Shown here: positions 8,981 to 17,230 of the stretch, one piece after another
Layout: every line of letters starts with the position of its first letter
How positions within the stretch are numbered: the stretch's first letter is position 1
Notes under the pieces: generated by a model
The model's input: only the letters and a program-made list of their open reading frames with translations
What the model was told of the DNA's origin: nothing
Databases searched by the model: none
Assembly: GCA_016650185.1 (NCBI GenBank)
Contig: JAENWE010000053.1
Location: forward strand, 1-32,356
From: Vicinamibacteria bacterium
GTDB lineage: Bacteria > Acidobacteriota > Vicinamibacteria > Fen-336 > JAGNNV01
DNA: 32,356 bases
Direction of reading: 5' to 3'
Program-made: the position numbers and the translations under genes

Positions 8981-9709
8981 ATGACGCCCCCCAACAAGAG
9001 CGCCTTCGTTCAAAAACTGACCGCTTCCGCCCAAAAACACGCCGAAGAACTGTTCGAACAGAATGAGCGGCTCAAGTCTCTGGTGGCGTCTTTGGAAGAG
9101 AAGCAGACCCAGATTTCTGAGGAACTATCGAGCCTTCGCGAGGAACGCGACGCCCTGCGAGCGGAGCGGGTCAAACTCAAACACGTTCTGGACGAGGCAC
9201 TCGCGCAGAACCGCCGGGATATCGAGCGCTCGTCGCTGGTCGAGCAGCAGTGCACGAGCCTCGCCAATCTCTACGTCGCGACCTTCAAGCTTCACGGCTC
9301 GCTCGAGCGTCCTGATGTCCTCGCCGCCATCAGTGAAATCGTGGTGAACCTCGTGGGCTGCGAACATTTTGGCGTCTTCGAGAGGTTCGGCGAAGAGTTG
9401 AAACTCATCGGAGAGTTCCCGGCGCACCCGAGTCCGGTCCAGCTTCTGCCGGCGGAGACAGGGTTCGTAGCGGACATTTTCAGGGCCAGCGGTCCCTGGA
9501 TAGCCGGACGCGACCCCCAGCCGGCTTCCAACGTGCCGGACGGCGTCACCGCGGTGATTCCCCTGCGCCTCGGATCCGATCTCACCGGAGCGGTGGTGCT
9601 CTTCACCCTTCTCCCGCAAAAGGGCGGCAGTTTCGGGGACGTCGACATCGAGCTCATGGACCTTCTCACCGCTCACGCTGCGACCGCTCTTTTCGCGTCA
9701 CGCACCTGA
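8981..9709 (+). CDS. coiled-coil plus GAF-like domain protein of the che cluster
   Basis: About 90 N-terminal residues rich in E/K/Q/L heptads, then 'LANLYVATFKLHGSLERPDVLAAISEIVVNLVGCEHFGVF...', GAF-like. Paralogous to the protein at 14535..15353. Confidence 0.75.
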   Translation: MTPPNKSAFVQKLTASAQKHAEELFEQNERLKSLVASLEEKQTQISEELSSLREERDALRAERVKLKHVLDEALAQNRRDIERSSLVEQQCTSLANLYVATFKLHGSLERPDVLAAISEIVVNLVGCEHFGVFERFGEELKLIGEFPAHPSPVQLLPAETGFVADIFRASGPWIAGRDPQPASNVPDGVTAVIPLRLGSDLTGAVVLFTLLPQKGGSFGDVDIELMDLLTAHAATALFASRT

Positions 9710-9752
9710 CCCCTGATCATTTTCCAGGCAACCGAACCAACCCTCATCGAGC

Positions 9753-10271
9753 ATGAAGCAGATCTTTCTGCTGCCCGGCCAGTGGGCCGTTCCTCACGAA
9801 CCGTCGGAACTGACGACCATCCTTGGACCTTGCGTGGCCGTCTGTTTGTTCGACCGGACTCGCGGCATGGGCGGGATGAATCACTTCCTGCTCGCCGCCG
9901 GCGGATCCAACGCCCGAGAGAGAAGCCGTTACGGCGACACCTCCTGTGAGGACCTGGTTCAGTGTCTGTTCGCTTCCGGATCGAGGCCTGGAGACATGGA
10001 AGCCCGGATTGTGGGCGGAGCCAACGTTGGCCGATCTCCGACGTCGGTGGGCGAGAGCCTGGGCGAGAAAAACGCCGAGATGGCGAGGAGCGTGCTTCGT
10101 CGCCACGGCATCGAGGTTGGCTTCCAGGACACCGGCGGCGCCAACGCCCGGCGTCTTCGCTTCCGCACCGGGGTAGGCATCCTGGAGGTCAAGACCATCG
10201 AGGGGACGTCATCATCCACCGCGACCATCGCCGCGGGGGCTCCCGAAGAGAAAGCATCGAGCGCCCGGTGA
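9753..10271 (+). CDS. cheD: chemoreceptor glutamine deamidase CheD
   Basis: ILGPCVAVCLFDRTRGMGGMNHFLLAAG carries the CheD catalytic Cys and His context. Embedded in a che operon. Confidence 0.88.
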   Translation: MKQIFLLPGQWAVPHEPSELTTILGPCVAVCLFDRTRGMGGMNHFLLAAGGSNARERSRYGDTSCEDLVQCLFASGSRPGDMEARIVGGANVGRSPTSVGESLGEKNAEMARSVLRRHGIEVGFQDTGGANARRLRFRTGVGILEVKTIEGTSSSTATIAAGAPEEKASSAR

Positions 10272-10299
10272 ACCGGAGCCGCGCTGAGACAAGAGCCGC

Positions 10300-12018
10300 A
10301 TGAACGACGACGTCGACTGGGAACGCCTCCGCCAAGTCCACCTCGCGGAGTCCGAGGAGCGGCTCGCCACCATGGAGTCCGCCATCCTCGACCTCGAGCG
10401 GAATCCCTTGAGCGAGTCCCCCATCGAATCCCTCCAGCGCGACGCCCACACCTTGAAGGGCAATGCCGGAATCTTCGGATTCGATTCGATCGCCCACCTG
10501 GCCCACGCTTTCGAGGATGCCCTCGCCGCGGTCCAGGCCGGAATAAGAAACCGCCAGCCCGCGGACAAGGAAGCCGTCGCGGTCCTACTCAAGGGAGTGG
10601 ACGCGATTCGGGCCGGCTTGCCGCTGGCCGAGCCGGGGGACCAAATGTCGACGGCCCAGGAGGGTCTCGCCGCAGAACTGCGGACCCTCGGCGCCTTTGG
10701 CTCCCCCGTCCCGAAAGAAGCCCCCCAACCGCCCAAACCCCGAGCGCGTTCCCGCGGCCGCCGGGCCGCCGACCAGCCCCGCGCGGCAAGCCAGTCTGGC
10801 GCCGACGCTGATACGCGGGAGGGCGGCGCACGAGAAACGTCCGACGACGGACGGGCGGCCCGGCCGACCTTGCGCATCGAGGTGGCTCGGGTCGACGCCC
10901 TCATCGAGCTCGCGAGCGAGATCTCGGTCTCTCGCGGTCGCCTGGAGAATCTTCTCACCGCACCCGGACTATCCGACGAGGCGCGCGACGTCCTTGAACA
11001 AACGACTCCTCTTCTCGGCCGACTTTCGGATCTCGCCATGGGCATGCGCCTTGTCCCTCTCGGACCCATTCTGGCTTCCCAGCGGCGCACGGCGCGGGAC
11101 GCGGCTCAGAGCACGGGCAAGGAAGTGGCCCTGCGCATTTCGGGCGAAGAGGTAGAAATCGATCTGGCCTTGGTCGATCGTCTCAGCGAGGCGTTGCTGC
11201 ACCTGGTGCGCAACGCGGTCGCCCACGGAATCGAGGACCCGGCCACCCGGCGAGGCAAAGGCAAGCCCCCGATCGGTCAGGTTTCGCTGAGCGCCTCGCC
11301 TGCGGCTGGTCAAGTGGTGATTGAGGTTGGGGACGATGGCGGCGGCCTGGATCTGCAGGCGATCAGGCAGCAGGCCCGCGCGCTGGGGATAAAGGTCACC
11401 GGCGACGACCGCGAAACCGCTCAATTCGTCTTCGCGAAAGGCCTCACCACCGCGGCTGAGCTCTCGGAGGTCTCCGGCCGGGGGGTTGGACTCGACTCGG
11501 TGAAATCCTCCATCGAGAATCTTGCTGGTTCTATCGAGGTCCATTCGGAAACTGGAAAGGGAACGCTCTTCCGCATGCGGCTCCCTCTGACCCTGGCCGT
11601 GCTGCGTGGGCTGCTGGTGAAAGTGGCCTCCCATCGATACGTGATTCCAATCGATATGGTCCGAGAGTGCCTCGCCACGCCCAAGGACCTTGAGTATCAG
11701 GCCAATGGCACGGGCTTGCTTCGCCTCCCGTCCGGGATGGTCCCGGTGCTGCGGCTCGGGGAGCAGATCCTGGGCGCCGCGGGATCGCTGAATCGTCACA
11801 TAGTAGTGGTCGAGCACGCCGGACAGCGCCTTGGACTTATCGTGGACGCCTTGGTCGGAGACGCTCCCGTGGTGGTCAAGTCCATCGGCCGGGCGCTCCG
11901 GAGTGCGACGAGCATATTCGGCGCCGCCATTCTTGGAGACGGCTACGTGGGCTTGATCCTCGATATTCCTGACATCATGAAGCGCACCATGGCGCTGCGC
12001 GCCGCGCAGACTTCCTGA
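10300..12018 (+). CDS. cheA: chemotaxis-type histidine kinase CheA
   Basis: P1/Hpt RDAHTLKGNAGIFGF; P3 dimerisation; HATPase boxes HLVRNAVAHGIEDP, VGDDGGGLD, SEVSGRGVGLDSVK, GKGTLFRMRLPLTLA; C-terminal CheW-like P5. The Pro/Arg/Ala-rich linker appears to lack a P2 domain. Confidence 0.95.
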   Translation: MNDDVDWERLRQVHLAESEERLATMESAILDLERNPLSESPIESLQRDAHTLKGNAGIFGFDSIAHLAHAFEDALAAVQAGIRNRQPADKEAVAVLLKGVDAIRAGLPLAEPGDQMSTAQEGLAAELRTLGAFGSPVPKEAPQPPKPRARSRGRRAADQPRAASQSGADADTREGGARETSDDGRAARPTLRIEVARVDALIELASEISVSRGRLENLLTAPGLSDEARDVLEQTTPLLGRLSDLAMGMRLVPLGPILASQRRTARDAAQSTGKEVALRISGEEVEIDLALVDRLSEALLHLVRNAVAHGIEDPATRRGKGKPPIGQVSLSASPAAGQVVIEVGDDGGGLDLQAIRQQARALGIKVTGDDRETAQFVFAKGLTTAAELSEVSGRGVGLDSVKSSIENLAGSIEVHSETGKGTLFRMRLPLTLAVLRGLLVKVASHRYVIPIDMVRECLATPKDLEYQANGTGLLRLPSGMVPVLRLGEQILGAAGSLNRHIVVVEHAGQRLGLIVDALVGDAPVVVKSIGRALRSATSIFGAAILGDGYVGLILDIPDIMKRTMALRAAQTS

Positions 12019-12134
12019 CGAGGTTTCAAAAAACCGTCTATGACCTTCACTCGACCCAACCTCGAAGCCCCGAACGCCGCCGCCCGATCGGTCCAGTCCA
12101 TGTTGCGCTGCCAGATCGGAAGGGACAGTACCTG

Positions 12135-12563
12135 ATGCCCCTCACGCAGGTGCTGGAGATCATCCGTTACGTCACTCCCACTCCGGTTCCTCAGACCGCT
12201 CCCTGGGTCATTGGAGTCATGAATCTGCGTGGTCGGGTGATTCCCGTGATCGATCTGGCGGTCAAGTTTTCCGAGCCGTCGAGCGCTCCCGACGAATGGA
12301 CCTGTATCGTTCTGGTGGAGGTTGAACTCGGTGGCGATCTGACCACCCTCGGCCTGGTGACGACTCTGGTGAGCGAAATCCACGAACTCCGCGCCGCCGA
12401 TCTCGAGCCGCCCCCGAGTGTGGGAACGCAGATCCGAGTGGAGTTCCTCAAAGGCCTGTTCAAACTTGAGGAGGGGTTCGCGCTCGCGCTTGACCTCGAC
12501 AAGGTCCTGTCGGAAAACGAGCAGGTCGCGGTTCGGGACCTTTCCGCCCGAGGCGGATCGTAG
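12135..12563 (+). CDS. cheW: CheW adaptor; the annotated ORF lacks the normal N-terminus because of an apparent frame break
   Basis: MPLTQVLEIIRYV...PWVIGVMNLRGRVIPVIDLAVKF is CheW-like. The missing start (…SMLRCQIGR) is encoded in the adjacent frame from the ATG at 12040, which stops at 12133-12135, overlapping this ATG. Confidence 0.85.
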   Translation: MPLTQVLEIIRYVTPTPVPQTAPWVIGVMNLRGRVIPVIDLAVKFSEPSSAPDEWTCIVLVEVELGGDLTTLGLVTTLVSEIHELRAADLEPPPSVGTQIRVEFLKGLFKLEEGFALALDLDKVLSENEQVAVRDLSARGGS

Positions 12564-12623
12564 TGTCCCAAATGAACGCTTTGCCTGGGCCTTCGGACTG
12601 AAGCCTGCCGTTCGGGCCAACAC

Positions 12624-13493
12624 ATGCAGCGAGTGATCCCGTTTTCGACCGAAGACCCGAACGCTCCGCCCGAACTTGGCCCGCGGGAGTTCGCCCAGAT
12701 CCGCAAGCTGATGGAAGCTCGCACCGGCGTGCATCTGACCGAGGCAAAAGGAGCCTTGGTCATGGCCCGCCTTGGAAGAAGGCTGCGGGAATTGCGCCTG
12801 CGCTCGTACCGCGACTATATGGCCCACCTGGACGCGCACCCTGCCGAGGAAATCGCCGAACTCGTGGATCGACTTCTCACCAACGAAACCCGTCTCTTCC
12901 GAGAAGGCTGGCAGTTCGACTTTCTGGAACAGACCATTGTCCCGCTCTGGCGGAAGGAGGCGGGCGCCTCTTTGGATCGCAGCTTGAGAATCTGGTCGGC
13001 CGCCTGTTCCACCGGCGAAGAACCGGCGAGCCTGGCTGCGGTCATGGATGCCCGCTTCCCTGTCTCCGAGGGCTACCGCGTCACCATTCTCGCTACCGAT
13101 CTATCCAGTCGAGCTCTGGCCGCGGCGCGCACCCTCACCTTCCCGATTGCGCGAGGGCAGGACATCCCGCCCTCGTATGCCCGCTATTTCGAGGACGTGC
13201 GCCCGGACCGGATGCGGCTCCGCGCCTCCTCCTCCCGCTTGATCCGTTTTGAACCGATGAACCTTCTGGCTCCTTCCGTGCCAGCGGCGAGTTTCGATCT
13301 CATCCTCTGCCGGAATGTGCTCATCTACTTCACCCGCGAGACGAAGCGCCAGGTGATCGATCACATGTGGCGCGCGCTCAAACCTGGCGGATTCCTTTTC
13401 GTTGGTCACGCCGAAAGCCTGGTTGGGGTGATCGAAGGACAACGCCCGGTGAAGCCCGCGATCTACCTCAAGCCCCTGAGCGTTAGATCATGA
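12624..13493 (+). CDS. cheR: chemotaxis protein methyltransferase CheR
   Basis: N-terminal CheR helical domain, then SAM fold: LRIWSAACSTGEEPASLA, ATDLSSRALAAA, FDLILCRNVLIYF, LKPGGFLFVGHAESL. Confidence 0.95.
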   Translation: MQRVIPFSTEDPNAPPELGPREFAQIRKLMEARTGVHLTEAKGALVMARLGRRLRELRLRSYRDYMAHLDAHPAEEIAELVDRLLTNETRLFREGWQFDFLEQTIVPLWRKEAGASLDRSLRIWSAACSTGEEPASLAAVMDARFPVSEGYRVTILATDLSSRALAAARTLTFPIARGQDIPPSYARYFEDVRPDRMRLRASSSRLIRFEPMNLLAPSVPAASFDLILCRNVLIYFTRETKRQVIDHMWRALKPGGFLFVGHAESLVGVIEGQRPVKPAIYLKPLSVRS

Positions 13494-14518
13494 TCGATGT
13501 CCTCGTGGTCGACGACTCCGCCCTGGTTCGCCAGACCCTCAAGGAGCTGCTCGAGAGATCGGGCGAGTTCCAGGTCACCCTGGCCGCCGATCCGTTCATC
13601 GCCGCGCGCCGAATCGCCCTGCGGCGGCCGCAGGTGATCGTCCTCGACATCGAGATGCCAGGGATGGACGGTCTCACCTTTCTCACTCGTCTCATGGCCA
13701 CCGACCCCATCCCCGTGGTGATCTGTTCGGCGAGGGCCGGCGAAGACGCCGCGGTGGCGATCGAGGCCCTGGCCAGGGGCGCCATCGATGTCCTGCCCAA
13801 GCCACGGCTGTCGGTGAAGGACTTTCTGAGTGACACCGCCGCGCTGCTCGTCGACACCGTCCGCGCCGCTTCCCAGTCGAAACGCGGTTCGGCCGCAGTT
13901 CGCGGTCCCCGGGCGCCCGTGACCGAAATACCCAAGGGTGTCGCCGCGACGTGGGTGGTCGCCATCGGCGCTTCGACCGGAGGCACAGAGGCCCTGGCCG
14001 TGGTGCTCGGCTCGCTCCCCAGGGACTCACCCGCCGTTCTCGTCGTGCAGCACATGCCCGAGGGATTCACCAAAGCCTTCGCGGGCCGTTTGAACGGCTT
14101 ATCCCCGATGCAGGTGAAGGAGGCCGAGGACAAGGACGTGATCCAGCCGGGACAGGCGTTGCTCGCCCCGGGAAACAAGCACATGTCGGTGGTCAGGGAC
14201 GGCGCGCGATTTGTGGTCAAGCTCGATTCGGAGTCTCAGGTCAACCGGCACCGGCCAAGCGTCGACGTCTTGTTCCGTTCCGTGTCCGAAACCTTCGGAT
14301 CGAGGAGCGTGGGAGTCCTGCTCACGGGCATGGGCCGCGACGGCGCAGCCGGGCTCTTGGAGATGAGGAACCGGGGCGCTCAGACCATCGCGCAGGATGA
14401 GGCCTCATCCGTTGTCTTCGGAATGCCGAAAGAGGCCATCGCGCTCGGAGGAGCCTCCCGAATTCTGGCCCTCGAAGGCATCGCCTCGGGCATCATCGAC
14501 CTGCTGCCCAGACCCTAG
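13490..14518 (+). CDS. cheB: chemotaxis response regulator protein-glutamate methylesterase CheB
   Basis: REC (VVDDSALVRQTL, VIVLDIEMPGMDG) plus methylesterase (AIGASTGGTEAL, VVQHMPEGFTKAFAGRL, GVLLTGMGRDGAAGL). ATGA overlap with cheR. Confidence 0.96.
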   Translation: MIDVLVVDDSALVRQTLKELLERSGEFQVTLAADPFIAARRIALRRPQVIVLDIEMPGMDGLTFLTRLMATDPIPVVICSARAGEDAAVAIEALARGAIDVLPKPRLSVKDFLSDTAALLVDTVRAASQSKRGSAAVRGPRAPVTEIPKGVAATWVVAIGASTGGTEALAVVLGSLPRDSPAVLVVQHMPEGFTKAFAGRLNGLSPMQVKEAEDKDVIQPGQALLAPGNKHMSVVRDGARFVVKLDSESQVNRHRPSVDVLFRSVSETFGSRSVGVLLTGMGRDGAAGLLEMRNRGAQTIAQDEASSVVFGMPKEAIALGGASRILALEGIASGIIDLLPRP

Positions 14519-14534
14519 CTTCAGCTGTTACGGA

Positions 14535-15353
14535 CTAGGCGCCCGCCGGACCCTTGAGCATGTCTATGAAGCCCCGCAAAGTGGCCAGTTTCCTTTCCGA
14601 AGTCATATGGAGGCGCGAAGCGTAGACCGCGGTCGCGGCCTGCGCCCCCAGAAGCCGAAAGAGTTCGAAGTCGAGTTCGCTGAAGGCGGTCTTTTGCTGG
14701 AAGAGCTTGTGGATACTCAGCAGGCCTACGACCACACCGCTCAGGTCGAAAGGGATCACGGCCAGCGGAGCTTCAAAAGGAGCCGCCTCCGCCACTCGAG
14801 TGTCGGCGGCGAAGTGCGGCAGTCCCGACTCCAGGCAGGCGCCGATCACTCCCTCTCCCCGGCCCACGCCGCTCACGTCTGTCTTCTGGCCCTCCGACAA
14901 GACCAGTTCGGCTCTGCCGGTTTTCTCATCCACGATGAACACGTGAAAAGCTTCGGCCCCAACCAGATTGGTGGCGATCTCCTGAATGGAACGGAGGACT
15001 TCGGCGTGATCCAGCGAGGCGTGAAGCTGCGAGGCGGCGACATGCAGGTTGGTCAGGAGGTTGACCTGCTCGCTGAGGTCGGCAAAACGCTGAGCAGATT
15101 CGCTGAGCTGGGTCCGCATCTCCACCAATTCGTCCTTGGCTTCCCCGAACTCGCGATCAAGCGCCATGCGCTCTTCTTCCGATAGGCGGAGCCGGGCCTG
15201 GATGTCCGCTTCCTGAGGACTCCCGCCCAGGGACTCGAACGCCCGCAGACAGGCGCGGAGCTGGGCGTTCTCACGCACAATGTCCTCGACGAGGTCCTGC
15301 GTCTTGACGAAGAAGTCCGACAACTCCCGGTAGCGATTCGATTGCTCAGCCAT
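14535..15353 (-). CDS. coiled-coil plus GAF-like domain protein, paralogue of 8981..9709
   Basis: 'LTNLHVAASQLHASLDHAEVLRSIQEIATNLVGAEAFHVFIVDE' matches 'LANLYVATFKLHGSLERPDVLAAISEIVVNLVGCEHFGVF'. N-terminal coiled-coil-like region. Confidence 0.78.
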   Translation of the reverse strand: MAEQSNRYRELSDFFVKTQDLVEDIVRENAQLRACLRAFESLGGSPQEADIQARLRLSEEERMALDREFGEAKDELVEMRTQLSESAQRFADLSEQVNLLTNLHVAASQLHASLDHAEVLRSIQEIATNLVGAEAFHVFIVDEKTGRAELVLSEGQKTDVSGVGRGEGVIGACLESGLPHFAADTRVAEAAPFEAPLAVIPFDLSGVVVGLLSIHKLFQQKTAFSELDFELFRLLGAQAATAVYASRLHMTSERKLATLRGFIDMLKGPAGA

Positions 15354-15356
15354 CGA

Positions 15357-16823
15357 TTACCTCAGGATCCTACCTCTGCTGATCGTGCCCGTCCGCGAGA
15401 GTTCCTGATCCCGCAACTCTTCAAGTCTCCGGCCGGCCTCCTCGACGAAGGCCTCGAGGGGGTCGAGCCGGGTGAGGGCCTCTCCGGAAATCGGATTGTC
15501 CACAAACAGCAGGGCCACGGCATCCCCGTGGGCCCGCAGTGGAATCAGGGCTGCCTCCAGGGAACGGCCGCGAAGGATGGAAAGGGCCGACATTTCCTTC
15601 CAGAAAGAGGCCTCGGTCACGAAACTTTGAGCCGAGCGGCCCTGAAGCGCCTCGGCGAATGGAGAGGCATAAGCAGAAACAGTCAGGTCAAACCCCATCG
15701 GGCCGAGGGGGAAACCGACGCCTGAGGCGGGATAGAGAATGTCCTCGCTGCGGATCAGGAGGATGACTCTCTCCACCATGCCGCTCGCTACCCGCAAGAG
15801 AAGATCGCGGATGCCCACGCTCTCCCCGATGCAGCCAAGCAGATCGAGACCATCGATCAGACCAATGGGCGCGGCGGAGGCCACGGAGCCGTGTGGGCGA
15901 CCATCGATGACCTGCTGAAGCACGTTCAGCAGCTTGGTCGAGAAGGCCTCAAGATGACGTTCGAACAACGCCTGGTTGAGCCGGCCCAAGGTTGGCCGAA
16001 ACACCACGCGCCGGGCCCCGGCTTGACGACCCTTGCGAACGATGGTCGGATCCGGATCCGGGGTCACGAGCACCACTCGCGGGGCGTTGGCGAAGCCGCG
16101 GAGCCGCATGGTCAGCTCGAGGCCGCCCGAAAGATCGCCGCCCGTGGGATCGGGGATGGAAAGATCCACCACGGCCAGAAACATGGACCCCGCGCGGCCC
16201 ACCTGTTGCGCGAGTTGCAGTGCCGACTCCAAGGTGGCAGCGCCCACCACGTCCTCATAGCCGTTTTCAACCAGCCGTTTCATGAGGAATGCACGGACGT
16301 CGGCCTCGTCATCGACCACCAGAACGGAAGGACGCACTTCCGAGGGAATCGAGGGCGCCTTAAGCGGCGCCTCGATGACCGGCGCCGCCTCGGGAGCCGC
16401 CAGGGCGGTGGCCGCGTCGCGGCGACTCTCGTCCAGCTCCCGGGCCAGGTCCATCAGAAGCTCCTGGGCATCCACGCCCACGGAGAGGGTTTCCCGCTCC
16501 AGTGAATAGCCCTCGATCTGCTTGGGAACCTCGTTCGAAAGCACGAAACCGAAATTGCCGTCGCGGAGCCGCGAAAGGGCTCCCAGGTCAGCGGCTATTC
16601 CGGCCGTGAGTCGCTTCTCCCACTCCGCTGGAGCCATGGACGAACGGGGCACGCGCTCGGAAGAGCCAGGCGAAAAACAGGCGACCACCCGACCATTTCG
16701 GAACACGATGGCGCCGACACCGACTTCGGTCTCCACCCGGATGTACCCAGTTCGTTGGGTAAAGGCCACGATCTGGACGATGTCCAGAAGGGGAAGGTCT
16801 TCAATCCGACCGGAGAGGCTCAA
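15357..16823 (-). CDS. DUF4388-like N-terminal domain plus REC domain plus C-terminal GAF-like region
   Basis: N-terminus MSLSGRIEDLPLLDIVQIVAFTQRTGYIRVET...GAIVFRNGRVVAC is PatA/DUF4388-like. Central PSVLVVDDEADVRAFLMKRLVENGYEDVV...AVVDLSIPDP...VVLVTPDPD. C-terminal sensor-like region. Confidence 0.75.
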   Translation of the reverse strand: MSLSGRIEDLPLLDIVQIVAFTQRTGYIRVETEVGVGAIVFRNGRVVACFSPGSSERVPRSSMAPAEWEKRLTAGIAADLGALSRLRDGNFGFVLSNEVPKQIEGYSLERETLSVGVDAQELLMDLARELDESRRDAATALAAPEAAPVIEAPLKAPSIPSEVRPSVLVVDDEADVRAFLMKRLVENGYEDVVGAATLESALQLAQQVGRAGSMFLAVVDLSIPDPTGGDLSGGLELTMRLRGFANAPRVVLVTPDPDPTIVRKGRQAGARRVVFRPTLGRLNQALFERHLEAFSTKLLNVLQQVIDGRPHGSVASAAPIGLIDGLDLLGCIGESVGIRDLLLRVASGMVERVILLIRSEDILYPASGVGFPLGPMGFDLTVSAYASPFAEALQGRSAQSFVTEASFWKEMSALSILRGRSLEAALIPLRAHGDAVALLFVDNPISGEALTRLDPLEAFVEEAGRRLEELRDQELSRTGTISRGRILR

Positions 16824-16875
16824 AGGATCTCGTGCTCCGGAGGGACCGCTTCAATCACCGTCTCGAATTCGGTAC

Positions 16876-17145
16876 TCAGTGCGCCTTGTCTGGAGTATCG
16901 ATCGCGTTGCCCCACTCCCGCAGTCGCTCGCGGTCGGAAGCGGCATAGAGTTCGTCGGACATATCCGCCACTTGATCCGCCACTCCGCCAACCACCTCGA
17001 ATTCCTCGGCCTGCTGGGAGAGCAGGCCGAGGTGGTGGGCCACCGCATCGAGTTTGGGAACGCTCCTATCAATCGCCGTCAGCAAACCTTCGACGAGTTG
17101 CACCAGCGCAGTGCGCGAAAGACCGTCATGCCAGGTCGGTTCCAT
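16876..17145 (-). CDS. small (89 aa) acidic helical hypothetical protein
   Basis: ATG at 17145 within the longer ORF. MEPTWHDGLSRTALVQLVEGLLTAIDRSVPKLDAVAHHLGLLSQQAEEFEVVGGVADQVADMSDELY... is heptad-like. Just upstream of the DUF4388-REC gene on the same strand. Confidence 0.5.
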   Translation of the reverse strand: MEPTWHDGLSRTALVQLVEGLLTAIDRSVPKLDAVAHHLGLLSQQAEEFEVVGGVADQVADMSDELYAASDRERLREWGNAIDTPDKAH

Positions 17146-17230
17146 GCGCGGAGTATATGGTGAGAGCACGGGCCGGACCGTTCGCGGTACGATTTGGGCT
17201 GCTCCATTCCTGTGGAGCTGAGGAGCGAAC

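Noticed and set aside
8999-9260. Possible repeat-rich region in the coiled-coil coding part
   Set aside because: The periodicity reflects heptad E/K/L codons of a coiled coil, not a DNA tandem repeat.
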